From positions 1 to 60,775 of the forward strand of contig JBBDNN010000092.1 in NCBI GenBank assembly GCA_040877545.1: a stretch of DNA of 60,775 bases, read 5' to 3'. The notes under the pieces were generated by a model. The model saw nothing but the letters and a program-made list of their open reading frames with translations, was not told where the DNA came from and made no database searches. Below, in pieces: positions 32,631 to 41,967 of the stretch (position 1 is its first letter; each line of letters begins with the position of its first letter). This DNA is from Gracilimonas sp040877545 (GTDB lineage Bacteria; Bacteroidota; Rhodothermia; Balneolales; Balneolaceae). The position numbers were made by a program, and so were the translations under genes.

Positions 32631-33944
32631 CTAAGAGCGGTTAGTAAATCCTGCCAATATTGCTTCCATTCTTTCCCAAATTTCTCCGTTTCCCAAATTC
32701 CCAATACTTCCTTCATGGGTGTGTTTAATTTCCTTTGGCGGAACAAAATCACCCTCTTCAATATTTTGCGCAACTTTCTGGTAAGCTTCGCGGAAAGGCA
32801 TTCCTTTCAGCACCAGATCATTGACCGCTTCTACGGAGAAGATGAGCTTGTATTTTAAATCCTTTAAAATATGCTTCTGCACTTCAATTTTACCTGCGGC
32901 ATATTCACATATAAAAAGGCAATCTTTAAGTTCCGCGATAGCCGGAAATAAAAGCTCTTTCAGGATTTGAAAGTCGCGATGATATCCTGAAGTGAGATTT
33001 GCAGATACCATCATAATTTGATTGGGGAGAGTTCGCAGGGTATTCGTTTTGGCACGGACCAATTCAAAAACATCCGGATTTTTTTTGTGCGGCATAATGC
33101 TGGAACCGGTTGTCAGCTCATCGGGTAACTTTAGAAAATTAAAATTTTGGCTGTTATACAAACATACATCCGAAGCCAGTTTATTCATGGTGCCGGCAAG
33201 TGCGGCCATGGCAAATGCCAGCGTCTGCTCAGTTTTTCCCCTGCCCATTTGGGCATATACCGAATTCACATTCATCCCATCAAAGCCTAATAATTCAGTT
33301 GTCAATTCCCGGTTGAGTGGAAATGAAGATCCATATCCGGCCGCCGAACCGAGGGGGTTTCGGTTAATTATTTTATATGCGCCTTCCATCAGCACAAGAT
33401 CATCAACCAGGCTTTCTGCGTATGCACTAAACCACAACCCAAAACTGGAGGGCATTGCTGCTTGCGTGTGCGTATAGCCGGGCATCATGATTTCTTTATT
33501 CTTCTCACTTTGCGAAATCAAGGAATCAAACAGCTTCTTTGTGAGCTTGGAGATTTCAATGACCTGATCCCGCAAATACAGCCTGATATCAACCAGAACC
33601 TGGTCGTTTCGGGAGCGTCCGGCATGAACTTTTTTGCCGATATCCCCAAGTGCTCTTGTTAGCATCAATTCTATCTGGGAATGCACATCTTCCACACCCT
33701 CCTCAATTTCAAAGCTTCCGGATTCTATCACCTCTTCCAATATTCTATTCAGTTCTTTGGTGAGTTTATCTAATTCCTCTTTTTCCAGTAAGCCCACCGA
33801 TTCAAGCATGGTGATATGTGCAATGGTCCCCTGCACATCGTACTTCGCCAACTCCAAATCCAGGTCACGATCTTTTCCAACGGTAAATCTTTCAATGAAT
33901 TCGTCGGTTTTAATTCCTTTTTCCCACAACTTTTTGTCGCTCAT
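32631..33944 (-). CDS. argH: Argininosuccinate lyase
   Basis: Last step of arginine synthesis: argininosuccinate to arginine and fumarate. The fumarase/aspartase-superfamily signature GSSIMPHKKNPD (catalytic serine loop) is intact, as are HAGRSRNDQV and THTQAAMPSS. At 437 residues it is of normal length. It is the last arg gene, 114 bp after the M20 gene, so it may have its own promoter or be coupled more loosely than the others, which overlap by 1-8 nt. Confidence 0.97.
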   Translation of the reverse strand: MSDKKLWEKGIKTDEFIERFTVGKDRDLDLELAKYDVQGTIAHITMLESVGLLEKEELDKLTKELNRILEEVIESGSFEIEEGVEDVHSQIELMLTRALGDIGKKVHAGRSRNDQVLVDIRLYLRDQVIEISKLTKKLFDSLISQSEKNKEIMMPGYTHTQAAMPSSFGLWFSAYAESLVDDLVLMEGAYKIINRNPLGSAAGYGSSFPLNRELTTELLGFDGMNVNSVYAQMGRGKTEQTLAFAMAALAGTMNKLASDVCLYNSQNFNFLKLPDELTTGSSIMPHKKNPDVFELVRAKTNTLRTLPNQIMMVSANLTSGYHRDFQILKELLFPAIAELKDCLFICEYAAGKIEVQKHILKDLKYKLIFSVEAVNDLVLKGMPFREAYQKVAQNIEEGDFVPPKEIKHTHEGSIGNLGNGEIWERMEAILAGFTNRS

Positions 33945-34058
33945 TTTTTTCGTTTTTTAGAAGTCAATCCTGCGAAGGCATCCCGTTTAGAGAATCCATA
34001 AGGTTTTCAACATTTTTGAACTCTGGTTCTTCACTCCCCTTCAGAGCAGGAAAACAAC

Positions 34059-35123
34059 TTATAACTCCAGCCCATCCAGTAATTCAATATATATTTTGAT
34101 GCCATCTCTTATCTCATCCAGGTAAATGTACTCATCAATAGTATGGGAACGGTGAGTATCGCCCGGACCAATTTTCACTGTTGGGAAAGTCATATTCACC
34201 TGGTCCGACATAGTCTGTGAACCATAGGTTTTGATGCCCAGTTTCTTTGCTTTTTGCACAATGGCATGATCATCAGAAATACTGGAGGTTTTCCAATTCA
34301 GCGAACGTGGCTTCACCTCGCACTCCACATTCTTGCGTATGGTTTCCAGAACTTCTTCATTGGAATATAGCTCGTTTGGGCGTACATCCACCACAAAATT
34401 GCATTCATCCGGCACTACATTGTGCTGACTCCCGGCTTTTATTTGAGTCACAGTCATATTAATCGCCCCCAATATTTCCGACACTTTTTTAAATTGAAAA
34501 TTTCGGAACCACTCAATGTCATTTATAGCTTTGTAGATAGCGTTTTCACCCTCAGCACGGGCGGCATGACCGGTTTCTCCATGTGCCACACAATCCAGCA
34601 CAATCAATCCGCGCTCGGTAGTTGCCATATCCAAAGAAGTTGGTTCGCCTACCACACCTGCATCAATTTTACCCAGCTCAGGAAGTACCGCGGGAATACC
34701 ATTTTTACCTGAAGTTTCTTCTTCTGCCGATGCCAGGTATAATAAATTATAAGGCTGCTCTTTTTTCGAGAGATGGACAAATGCTGCCAACAAGCTCACC
34801 AATGAGCCGCCATCGTCGTTACTTCCCAGCCCGATAAGTTTGCCATCTTCGAGAGCTGGCGTGAAAGGATCTTTCGTCCATTTAGAAGAAGATTTTACCG
34901 TGTCATGATGTGCATTTATCAGCAGAGTTGGTTTATCAGGATTTTTCTTTCCTGCCCAGGCGTAAACATTATTTACCTTTCGCTGAGGCTCAAATCCAAA
35001 TTCTTCCAGCGCATTGAAAATCAGTTTTGCCGTTTCATCTTCTTCCCCACTATAAGAACGGGTGGCAATCAGTTTTTTGAGTAATTCAATTGCCTGTTCA
35101 GTGAGTGCTTTTATTTCTTTCAT
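34059..35123 (-). CDS. M20 peptidase family: N-acyl-citrulline/ornithine deacylase
   Basis: Zinc-ligand motifs of M20 enzymes are present: HHDTV (about 76-80), NDDGGSL, SAEEETSG and HRSHTIDEYI. The gene lies between argB and argH, where most bacteria have argE. Because the operon has an N-acyl-ornithine carbamoyltransferase (argF') in place of OTCase, this enzyme most likely removes the acyl group from N-acyl-citrulline, and so acts after argF'. Whether the acyl group is acetyl or succinyl is discussed under argF'. It starts with a 4-nt overlap with argB. Confidence 0.88.
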   Translation of the reverse strand: MKEIKALTEQAIELLKKLIATRSYSGEEDETAKLIFNALEEFGFEPQRKVNNVYAWAGKKNPDKPTLLINAHHDTVKSSSKWTKDPFTPALEDGKLIGLGSNDDGGSLVSLLAAFVHLSKKEQPYNLLYLASAEEETSGKNGIPAVLPELGKIDAGVVGEPTSLDMATTERGLIVLDCVAHGETGHAARAEGENAIYKAINDIEWFRNFQFKKVSEILGAINMTVTQIKAGSQHNVVPDECNFVVDVRPNELYSNEEVLETIRKNVECEVKPRSLNWKTSSISDDHAIVQKAKKLGIKTYGSQTMSDQVNMTFPTVKIGPGDTHRSHTIDEYIYLDEIRDGIKIYIELLDGLEL

Positions 35124-35881
35124 TGTATTAATTCCGTTCCCGTTTTTTTTCGATTAACAGCATCAAAATTTCGGATGCTTATTTTCTGAACTCCTTTTTT
35201 TAGTGCCTTGAATCCAAGATCCAGTTTTGGGATCATGCCATCGGTAATTATTCCAGTATCTTTTAAATGGCGAAATAATAGCAGGTTCATTTGTGTGATC
35301 TGTTTTTCTTTATTCATCACGCCCGGCTGTTCGAAACAAAACATCAGTTCCACATCCATAAATTCCGCGAGGGCAGATGCCGTAAAGGAGGCAATTGCAT
35401 CAGCATTGGTATTTAACAGGTTGCCGCGACCATCATGTGTCAAAGGCGCAAGCACTGGCACAATATCCTCCCGGAGAAATTTCATTAGCCATTCTGTATT
35501 CACCTTCTCTATGTCACCGACCCATCCATAATCCAAATGCATCGAATTTCTTTTTTTTGCGGGGATGATATCCAAATCTGCTCCAGAGAAACCGGCAGCA
35601 TTCACTCCTAATCCCTGAAGTTTGGCTACAATCTTTTTATTCACTAACCCTCCATACACCATTGTGATGAGATCCAGTGTTTCATCATCTGTAACTCTGC
35701 GCCCGTCAATCATATTTGGCTGAATGCCCAGCTTCTCACCTATTTTAGTTGCAGTTGAGCCTCCGCCATGCACCAAAATTTTTGAGCCTTTCAGCTTTGA
35801 GAAATCCTTCAGAAAAGCATCCAGTTTTGCTTCATCGTCTATTACCCTTCCCCCGATTTTCACCACTTTCAATGCATTCAT
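35120..35881 (-). CDS. argB: Acetylglutamate (N-acylglutamate) kinase
   Basis: Phosphorylates the gamma-carboxylate of the N-acylglutamate in the cytoplasm. VKIGGRVIDDEAKL, KILVHGGGSTATKIGEKLGI and VLAPLTHDGRGNLLNTNAD are amino-acid kinase family signatures (glycine-rich ATP and substrate loops). The length (253) matches the Bacteroidota form. Overlaps of 4 nt on both sides (argF' before, M20 after) show tight translational coupling. A ParE-like N-terminal feedback helix, seen in arginine-sensitive NAGKs, is absent, which suggests the enzyme may not be hexameric. Confidence 0.95.
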   Translation of the reverse strand: MNALKVVKIGGRVIDDEAKLDAFLKDFSKLKGSKILVHGGGSTATKIGEKLGIQPNMIDGRRVTDDETLDLITMVYGGLVNKKIVAKLQGLGVNAAGFSGADLDIIPAKKRNSMHLDYGWVGDIEKVNTEWLMKFLREDIVPVLAPLTHDGRGNLLNTNADAIASFTASALAEFMDVELMFCFEQPGVMNKEKQITQMNLLLFRHLKDTGIITDGMIPKLDLGFKALKKGVQKISIRNFDAVNRKKTGTELIQ

Positions 35882-36831
35882 TTCTGCAAATCCTCCAGAA
35901 TATTCTTTAAAACCGTTTGCATAGAAACCACACGATTAGCGGCTTCTTCAATCACCAAACTACGGGAACTATCCAGCACGGCATCTTGCACAATTACATT
36001 GCGGCGAACCGGAAGGCAGTGCATGAACTTCCCATTGTTGGTAAGCATCATTTTTTCTTCCGTTACCATCCAGGCAACATCATTTGATAAAACCTGCCCA
36101 TAATCCAGGTAATTGCTCCAGTTTTTTGCGTATACAAAATCGGCTCCTTCAAATGCTTTTTGCTGATCATATTCTACACTTATATTTCCCATTGCCTCTT
36201 CCATTAATTCATACCCCGCAGGATGAGTGATGGTGAGGTCAAAATCGGCCGCTCGCATCCATTTGGCAAAAGAATTAGCAACCGCCTGCGGAAGTGCTTT
36301 TGGATGCGGCACCCAGCTTAAAACCACCTTGGGCTTTTCTATGGTTTTGTGTTCTTCTATGGTGATGAGATCCGCAAAAGCCTGAAGCGGGTGCCCTGTG
36401 GCCGACTCCATATTTATAATTGGAGCCGAACAATACTTCCTAAAAGCATTCATGATTTGTTCACTATAATCCAGATCCCGATCCCTCAATTCAGCAAAAG
36501 CGCGTATTGCAACGATATCAAAATACCTGCCGATTACAGCCGCGGCTTCCTTGATGTGCTCGGCTTTATCGCCGTCCATTACCACACCATCGGCAAATTC
36601 CAATTGCCAGCCCTGACTTCCAATGTCCAGTACTGCCGTATTCAGGCCCAGGTTATAAGCAGCTTTTTGCGCACTTAAACGGGTTCGAAGGCTGGGATTT
36701 AAAAATATAAGACACATTGAATTTTGCTTTCCCAGATCTGAAAATCCGTGGGGATTTTTTTTAATATCAAAAGCCTCTTTCACCAGCGCCGGCAGGTTTT
36801 CGACATCTTTTATGGAAAGAAATGATTTCAT
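35878..36831 (-). CDS. argF': N-acyl-ornithine carbamoyltransferase (SOTCase/AOTCase), argF'
   Basis: Transfers a carbamoyl group to N-acyl-ornithine. Carbamoyl-phosphate motif FLNPSLRTRLS, HPLQAFADL, the extra proline-rich loop VPHPKALPQAVANSF and HCLPVRRNV mark the acylated-substrate branch rather than normal OTCase. Residue 90 (MDGDKAEHIKE) is alanine at the site that decides acyl specificity: from memory, glutamate for acetyl (Xanthomonas E92), proline for succinyl (Bacteroides P90), and E92A shifts toward succinyl. Succinyl use is therefore likely. The ATG at 36831 overlaps the argD stop by one base (TGATG); an upstream start would add 13 residues within argD. Confidence 0.9.
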   Translation of the reverse strand: MKSFLSIKDVENLPALVKEAFDIKKNPHGFSDLGKQNSMCLIFLNPSLRTRLSAQKAAYNLGLNTAVLDIGSQGWQLEFADGVVMDGDKAEHIKEAAAVIGRYFDIVAIRAFAELRDRDLDYSEQIMNAFRKYCSAPIINMESATGHPLQAFADLITIEEHKTIEKPKVVLSWVPHPKALPQAVANSFAKWMRAADFDLTITHPAGYELMEEAMGNISVEYDQQKAFEGADFVYAKNWSNYLDYGQVLSNDVAWMVTEEKMMLTNNGKFMHCLPVRRNVIVQDAVLDSSRSLVIEEAANRVVSMQTVLKNILEDLQK

Positions 36832-37955
36832 CACACTACCTCCTTCAGCACTTGCATTAACCGGTCGCATTCTTCTTTTGTGATGGTCAACGGTGGAAGC
36901 AACCGAAGCACATTTTTATTGGAAGATGAACCGGTGAAAATATGGTGGTCGTAAAGCATCTTTTTTCTCCATTCGGCAATCGGGTTTTCAAATTCTACAC
37001 CAATCATCAAACCAAAACCACGCACATTTTTTACTGCAGGAATTTTACCAAGGGCAGATTTTAAATAACTCCCCAGTTCCTCTGCTTTTGTAATCAATTG
37101 CTCCTGCTCGATCACCTCTAACACTGCCAACGAAGCCGCACAAGCCAGATGATTTCCGCCAAAAGTTGTTCCCAGCATTCCATAAGAAGCCCTGAATTTG
37201 GGATGAATCAAAACCCCGCCAATTGGAAATCCATTTCCCATTCCCTTGGCTATAGTGATGATATCCGGTTCCACACCAAATAACTGATGGGCAAAAAACT
37301 TCCCGGTTCTCCCAAAACCCGATTGTACTTCGTCCAGGATCAGCACCGTTCCGGTTTCATCACAAAGAGTTCTCAGATGTTTTAGGAATTTTCGGGATGG
37401 AGCGTGAATTCCGCTTATTCCCTGAATGCCTTCTATAATAACTGAGCTTACATCTTCCTTTTGCAACGCCAACTTCACTCCATCAAAATCTTCCAGCGCT
37501 AAGCGGGTGATTTCCGCACCTTCATTTACCGGGAATACGATATCAGGGTTGTCGGTTACCGAAACAGCCAGTGAAGTCCGGCCATGAAAAGCGCCTTCAA
37601 ATGCGATGATTTTCTTTCTTTTGTTGAAAGCTGATGCCACTTTCAAGGCATTTTCATTTGCTTCTGCTCCCGAGTTGCACAGAAATAAATTCCAGCCTTT
37701 ATAGCCGGATAATTTTCCCAGTTTTTCCGCCAGTTCATACTGAATTCTTATGGGGACAGAATTGGAGTAAAAGCCAATTTTATTTAGCTGTTTGTTCATT
37801 CGCTGCACATAATGCGGATGTGCATGACCGATGGAAATCACTGCATGTCCGCCATAAAAATCCAGGTAAGCGGTGCCATTTGCATCATATACATAATTGC
37901 CTTTGGCTTTCACCGGCTCCACATCAAAGAGTGGATATACTTCAAATAAATTCAT
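36831..37955 (-). CDS. argD: Acetylornithine/succinylornithine aminotransferase
   Basis: PLP-dependent class III aminotransferase. LILDEVQSGFGRTGKFFA contains the PLP aspartate, and IAKGMGNGFPIGG carries the Schiff-base lysine. It converts N-acyl-glutamate semialdehyde to N-acyl-ornithine, the substrate of the next gene. At 374 residues it is normal. It overlaps proC by 4 nt and argF' by 1 nt. Confidence 0.96.
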   Translation of the reverse strand: MNLFEVYPLFDVEPVKAKGNYVYDANGTAYLDFYGGHAVISIGHAHPHYVQRMNKQLNKIGFYSNSVPIRIQYELAEKLGKLSGYKGWNLFLCNSGAEANENALKVASAFNKRKKIIAFEGAFHGRTSLAVSVTDNPDIVFPVNEGAEITRLALEDFDGVKLALQKEDVSSVIIEGIQGISGIHAPSRKFLKHLRTLCDETGTVLILDEVQSGFGRTGKFFAHQLFGVEPDIITIAKGMGNGFPIGGVLIHPKFRASYGMLGTTFGGNHLACAASLAVLEVIEQEQLITKAEELGSYLKSALGKIPAVKNVRGFGLMIGVEFENPIAEWRKKMLYDHHIFTGSSSNKNVLRLLPPLTITKEECDRLMQVLKEVV

Positions 37956-38761
37956 TCTGTAATCCCGCTAATTTTTTCGAATGAAACCATAATTCCTTTT
38001 ATAAGGGCTGAACTTAAACCCTGATGCTCCATTTCATTTAACCCGGAAATAGTACATCCTCTTGGGGTGGTTACTTTATCAATTTCAATTTCGGGATGAT
38101 TTTTCTCTTCCACCAAAAGAGTAGCCGCTCCACGGGCTGTTTGCATGGCAATTTTTTGTGCTTCCTCGGCATGAAACCCAAGCTGAATTCCACCTTGAGT
38201 GGCCGCGCGAATATATCGCAGGAAAAATGCAATTCCACTGGCTGCTAAAACCGTTGCAGCTTTCATAAGATTTTCTTCAATAATGAGAGTTTCACCCAGG
38301 GCATCAAACATTTTTTGCACTTCTTTAAGCTGATCAGAGGTTGCATCATTTGAACACAAACAAGTCATTGATTCTTCAATGGCAACCGCTGTATTTGGCA
38401 TTGACCTGACTATGGGAACAGGATTTTCCAATTGTTGCTGAATGGTAGCGGTTTCTAATCCCGAAATGGTTGAAATGAGCAAATGCCGGTCAGGGTCAAG
38501 CACCGGATTTATCTCCTTTAATACTGCTGCGAGCTGGCTGGGCTGGACGCATAAAAATATATAATCAGACCCTTTAACTGCTTCCACATTATCTGAGGTT
38601 ATCTTGAACTTTTGGTTTTTAAAATGATCCAGTTTCTCGGAGTGCCTGCGTGTGAGGTAGATATTTTTAGCTTTTGCAACTCCTGCTGCTGCAATTCCTT
38701 TAGCTATTGCTTCTCCTAAATTTCCAGCTCCGATTATTGCGATAGTATGTTTTGTAGTCAT
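37952..38761 (-). CDS. proC: Pyrroline-5-carboxylate reductase
   Basis: NAD(P)-binding glycine motif IIGAGNLGEAIAKGI at the N-terminus and the conserved VRSMPNTAVAIEESMT and TTPRGCTISGL (C-terminal) of P5C reductases. It reduces pyrroline-5-carboxylate to proline. Its position between argC and argD inside the arginine operon joins proline and arginine synthesis in one transcript. The gene is 2 bp after argC and overlaps argD by 4 nt. Confidence 0.95.
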   Translation of the reverse strand: MTTKHTIAIIGAGNLGEAIAKGIAAAGVAKAKNIYLTRRHSEKLDHFKNQKFKITSDNVEAVKGSDYIFLCVQPSQLAAVLKEINPVLDPDRHLLISTISGLETATIQQQLENPVPIVRSMPNTAVAIEESMTCLCSNDATSDQLKEVQKMFDALGETLIIEENLMKAATVLAASGIAFFLRYIRAATQGGIQLGFHAEEAQKIAMQTARGAATLLVEEKNHPEIEIDKVTTPRGCTISGLNEMEHQGLSSALIKGIMVSFEKISGITE

Positions 38762-38763
38762 TT

Positions 38764-39729
38764 TTAAAATGCCGTTGTTTTTAAAGTTAACCCTGTAGTT
38801 TCTTCCAGCCCAAACATGAGATTCATATTTTGCACTGCCTGACCTGAAGCTCCTTTCAGCAGGTTATCAATTACTCCTGTAATCAAAACCTGATTTCCTT
38901 CTTTTTGAATGTGAATTAGAGCTTTATTTGTATTTACCACGCGTTTCACATCAGGAGAGTTTTCGGTGATTTGTACAAAAGAATGGTTCTGGTAAAATGT
39001 TTGGTATAACGATTTTATTTCCTCTTCAGAAGCTTCAATTTCTAAATAACAAGTTCCCAGAATACCCCTGGTGAAGGCTCCTCTCATAGGAATAAAATTT
39101 ATTTTGTTTGTAAAGTTAGTTTGAAGTTGATGCAGGCTTTGTGTGATTTCTTCCAAATGCTGATGAGTAAATGGCTTGTATATGGAAGCATTATTATTTC
39201 GCCAGCTAAAATGTGTTTTTTCGGTGGGATTTTGTCCCGCTCCCGTACTCCCGGTGATAGCAGTTACATGGACATCCGCCTTTATCAATCCTGCCTTAGC
39301 CAGTGGCAGTAAATTGAGCTGAATACAGGTAGCGAAACATCCGGGATTGGCAATATTTTTTGCTGATTTAATTTCTTCCCGATTCAGCTCCGGCAACCCA
39401 TATACAAAATTATGCTGTTCGTTTTTTATGCGATAATCAGCACTCAGATCAATTATTTTTGCCCCGTCGGGAAGCACATCTCCATCCACAATTGCTTTCG
39501 ATTTTCCATGCCCGGAGCAGAGAAATACCACATCAACATTTTCTGGTAATTCAGGCTCAAATTTTAAGTTAGTTTCACCCTCTAAATCCGGATGAGCTTT
39601 ATATAAACTTTCCCCAGCATGACTATTACTTAACACGCCGGCGATTTCCACTTCGGGATGATGTAGTAAAATTCGAAGCAATTCTCCTGCTGTATAACCT
39701 GCTCCGCCTATTATTCCTGCTTTAATCAT
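38764..39729 (-). CDS. argC: N-acetyl-gamma-glutamyl-phosphate reductase
   Basis: Reduces N-acylglutamyl phosphate to the semialdehyde. The NADP motif IIGGAGYTAGELLRIL starts the protein. The catalytic cysteine is in ANPGCFATCIQLNLLPL (about 152), and HQHLEEI provides the histidine. Length (321) is normal. It overlaps argG by 8 nt and is followed after 2 bp by proC. Confidence 0.96.
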   Translation of the reverse strand: MIKAGIIGGAGYTAGELLRILLHHPEVEIAGVLSNSHAGESLYKAHPDLEGETNLKFEPELPENVDVVFLCSGHGKSKAIVDGDVLPDGAKIIDLSADYRIKNEQHNFVYGLPELNREEIKSAKNIANPGCFATCIQLNLLPLAKAGLIKADVHVTAITGSTGAGQNPTEKTHFSWRNNNASIYKPFTHQHLEEITQSLHQLQTNFTNKINFIPMRGAFTRGILGTCYLEIEASEEEIKSLYQTFYQNHSFVQITENSPDVKRVVNTNKALIHIQKEGNQVLITGVIDNLLKGASGQAVQNMNLMFGLEETTGLTLKTTAF

Positions 39730-40930
39730 TTTGTTGAGCCTGTTTTTCTTGAATTTGTTTTTGGATGAGCATTGAATTAGATAATATTTTGGTAAAGCCT
39801 TTCACATCTTCTCCGCTCCAGGCTTCGTTCATTTCACCATACTGGCCAAATTCTGAAGACATCATGTCATATTTGGAGTCAATTCCCTGCAATTCAAAAC
39901 GTTTTGTTTCCAGCTTAACTAATACTTTTCCTGTCACATTTTTCTGTGTGTCCTCAAGAAAGGCTTCAATATTTCGCATTACAGGGTCCAAAAATTGTCC
40001 TTCGTGCATTAGCATTCCATACCATTCGGAAAGCTGATCTTTCCAATACAGCTGCCATTTACCGAGTACATGCTTTTCCAGTAACTGGTGCGATTTGATA
40101 ATGATAAGAGGTGCGGGCGCTTCAAACCCCACACGGCCTTTTATGCCAATAATGGTATCTCCAACATGTACATCTCGCCCAATCCCATACGGTTCGGCCA
40201 TTGATTGTAATTTCCTGATAGCCTGAACCGGTTTGAATTTCTGTCCATCAATTCCAATAAACTCACCATTCTCAAAATCCAACTCAACCAATAACGAATC
40301 TTTATTTCCCACAGGAGTCGGCCAGGCTTCTTCGGGCAGCGGTTTATTAGAAGTCAGTGTTTCTGCACCTCCAACCGAAGTCCCCCATAGTCCTTTATTG
40401 ATGGAATATTTTGCTTTCTCCCATTCCTGATGAATTCCATGATATTTCAGGTATTCCACCTCTTCTTCCCGGCTCAGCTGCTGATCCCGGATTGGAGTGA
40501 TGATTTCCAATTCAGGCGCCATCACATTAAACACCAAATCGAAACGAACCTGATCGTTTCCCGCACCTGTGCTTCCGTGGGCAATGGCATCGGCTCCAAT
40601 TTCTTTGGCATATTTTGCAATCGCCACGGCCTGAAAAACCCGCTCTGCACTTACCGAAAGCGGATAGGTATGATTTTTTAGTACATTTCCGAATACCAGG
40701 TATTTTATTCCTTTTTGGTAGAATTCTTCTTCTACATCCAGGCAAAGATGGTTTTTTATTCCCAGTGCTTTTGCTTTTTCTGCCAGTTTTTCCTGTTCGG
40801 TTTCATCAAATCCACCGGTATTAACGGCGGCGGTATGCACCTCATATTCTTTCTCTTTTGTAAGATAGATGGCACAATAACTAGTATCGAGTCCGCCGCT
40901 GAAGGCAAGTAATACTTTTTTCTTTTTCAT
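39722..40930 (-). CDS. argG: Argininosuccinate synthase
   Basis: Joins citrulline and aspartate with ATP. The PP-loop is AFSGGLDTSYCAIYL (about 9-23). AHGSTGAGNDQVRFD and GIGRDVHVGDTIIGIKGR are conserved argG segments. Length (402) is normal. It overlaps the upstream GNAT gene by 4 nt, so translation is coupled within the arg operon. Confidence 0.97.
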   Translation of the reverse strand: MKKKKVLLAFSGGLDTSYCAIYLTKEKEYEVHTAAVNTGGFDETEQEKLAEKAKALGIKNHLCLDVEEEFYQKGIKYLVFGNVLKNHTYPLSVSAERVFQAVAIAKYAKEIGADAIAHGSTGAGNDQVRFDLVFNVMAPELEIITPIRDQQLSREEEVEYLKYHGIHQEWEKAKYSINKGLWGTSVGGAETLTSNKPLPEEAWPTPVGNKDSLLVELDFENGEFIGIDGQKFKPVQAIRKLQSMAEPYGIGRDVHVGDTIIGIKGRVGFEAPAPLIIIKSHQLLEKHVLGKWQLYWKDQLSEWYGMLMHEGQFLDPVMRNIEAFLEDTQKNVTGKVLVKLETKRFELQGIDSKYDMMSSEFGQYGEMNEAWSGEDVKGFTKILSNSMLIQKQIQEKQAQQND

Positions 40931-41571
40931 AGAAATAAGTTTGTAGGATTTAGAAATTTCAGGAAGGCTGCGGTTTTTAATTTCACCCAGCGGTAATACT
41001 TCGCAATGTTTTTCTCTCTCTCCTGTTTTGTATTAGTATTGGGATTTTTTGGATCAAACAGCATCCCCGTACACAAACAATTTTTACGTTTATTACGGGT
41101 GAGAATATCATAATTCGGACAGCTTTGACATCCCTTCCAAAAAGTTTCATCCTGCGTTAGCTCCGAAAATGTAACCGGTTTATAGCCAAGGCCGGAATTT
41201 ATTTTCATCACCGGCAGACTGGTAGTGATACCAAATAGCTTTGATGCCGGGTATTTTTCCCTGGATAGTTCAAAAGCTTTAGATTTAATTTTTTTTGCCA
41301 GTCCCTGTCCGCGGTAATCCGGATGAACAATTAACCCGGAATTAACCACATATTTTTTATCCTCCCAGATTTCTATATAACAAAAACCTGCAACCTGCTT
41401 TTTATCGATTGCAATTACAGCATTCCCATTCCTGATTTTCATTTTGATATATTCCGGATCGCGTTTGGCTATACCGGTGCCACGCTGATGGGCAGCTTTT
41501 TCAATGAGAACACATATATCTTCGGCATAAATTACATGCTCTGAGGAAGCAATATTGATTGAAACGGACAT
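40927..41571 (-). CDS. GNAT acetyltransferase with C-terminal Cys cluster, likely N-acylglutamate synthase
   Basis: First gene of the arginine operon. The GNAT acyl-CoA loop is VHPDYRGQGLAKKI, and SLPVMKINSGLGYKPV is a typical C-terminal GNAT strand. After it comes a cysteine cluster, CQSCPNY and NCLCTGMLFDP, which may bind a metal. Arginine synthesis needs an N-acyl-glutamate; no ArgA or ArgJ is in the operon, so this GNAT is the likely enzyme that makes it, as in other Bacteroidota. The choice of acetyl- or succinyl-CoA is unknown. The ATG start at 41571 gives 214 residues. Confidence 0.75.
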   Translation of the reverse strand: MSVSINIASSEHVIYAEDICVLIEKAAHQRGTGIAKRDPEYIKMKIRNGNAVIAIDKKQVAGFCYIEIWEDKKYVVNSGLIVHPDYRGQGLAKKIKSKAFELSREKYPASKLFGITTSLPVMKINSGLGYKPVTFSELTQDETFWKGCQSCPNYDILTRNKRKNCLCTGMLFDPKNPNTNTKQEREKNIAKYYRWVKLKTAAFLKFLNPTNLFL

Positions 41572-41967
41572 TGTGAAAAAAGTGAGTGAGTGTATTCCTG
41601 CTATGAGGAATTGAAATTAGGATTGAACGGTAAAATGAGATAAGCGCTGTTTAACTAAACAGCTAAAATATATTTACCGCCGTCGCGGAATCCGCCGGGT
41701 GGGAGAAAAATTGATCCTATTTCTGCATTCGTTTTGCATGGGTTTAAGAAAAGAAAACTGAATTTTTAAAACAAGAACTTTTTTAAAAAATATTTCCTGA
41801 CTCATGTTTGGTCGGTGTAATAAGCTTAACTCAGAATCCGAAGGAGTTAATTTCGGCCTCGTTTTCCTTTGCCTTTTTCTTTTAACCGGATAACAGGGAT
41901 CTAAAAACTCCATTCTATCCAAGCATAAAACACACTTTACCGTTATACTTGGCGTTAGGTTATTACC
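41572..41967. promoter_or_regulatory. 396-bp divergent region between arg operon and TPR gene
   Basis: No supported gene; a minus-strand 82-codon frame here is basic and of unlikely composition. It contains a 7-bp palindrome GCTGTTT-AACT-AAACAGC at 41646-41663, 75 bp upstream of the GNAT start, which could be an operator or a hairpin. A near-consensus -7 box, TATACTTG (41944-41951), precedes the TPR gene. Confidence 0.45.
41646..41663. promoter_or_regulatory. Palindrome GCTGTTT-N4-AAACAGC upstream of the arg operon
   Basis: Perfect 7-bp arms around AACT, placed at -75 of the first arg gene. There is no T-run after it in either direction. It could be an arginine-regulator site, but no regulator gene or second box is seen. 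Confidence 0.4.

Noticed and set aside
41674..41922. 82-aa minus-strand frame in the arg upstream region
   Set aside because: Composition is low-probability (basic, no domain), and it lies in a divergent promoter region.
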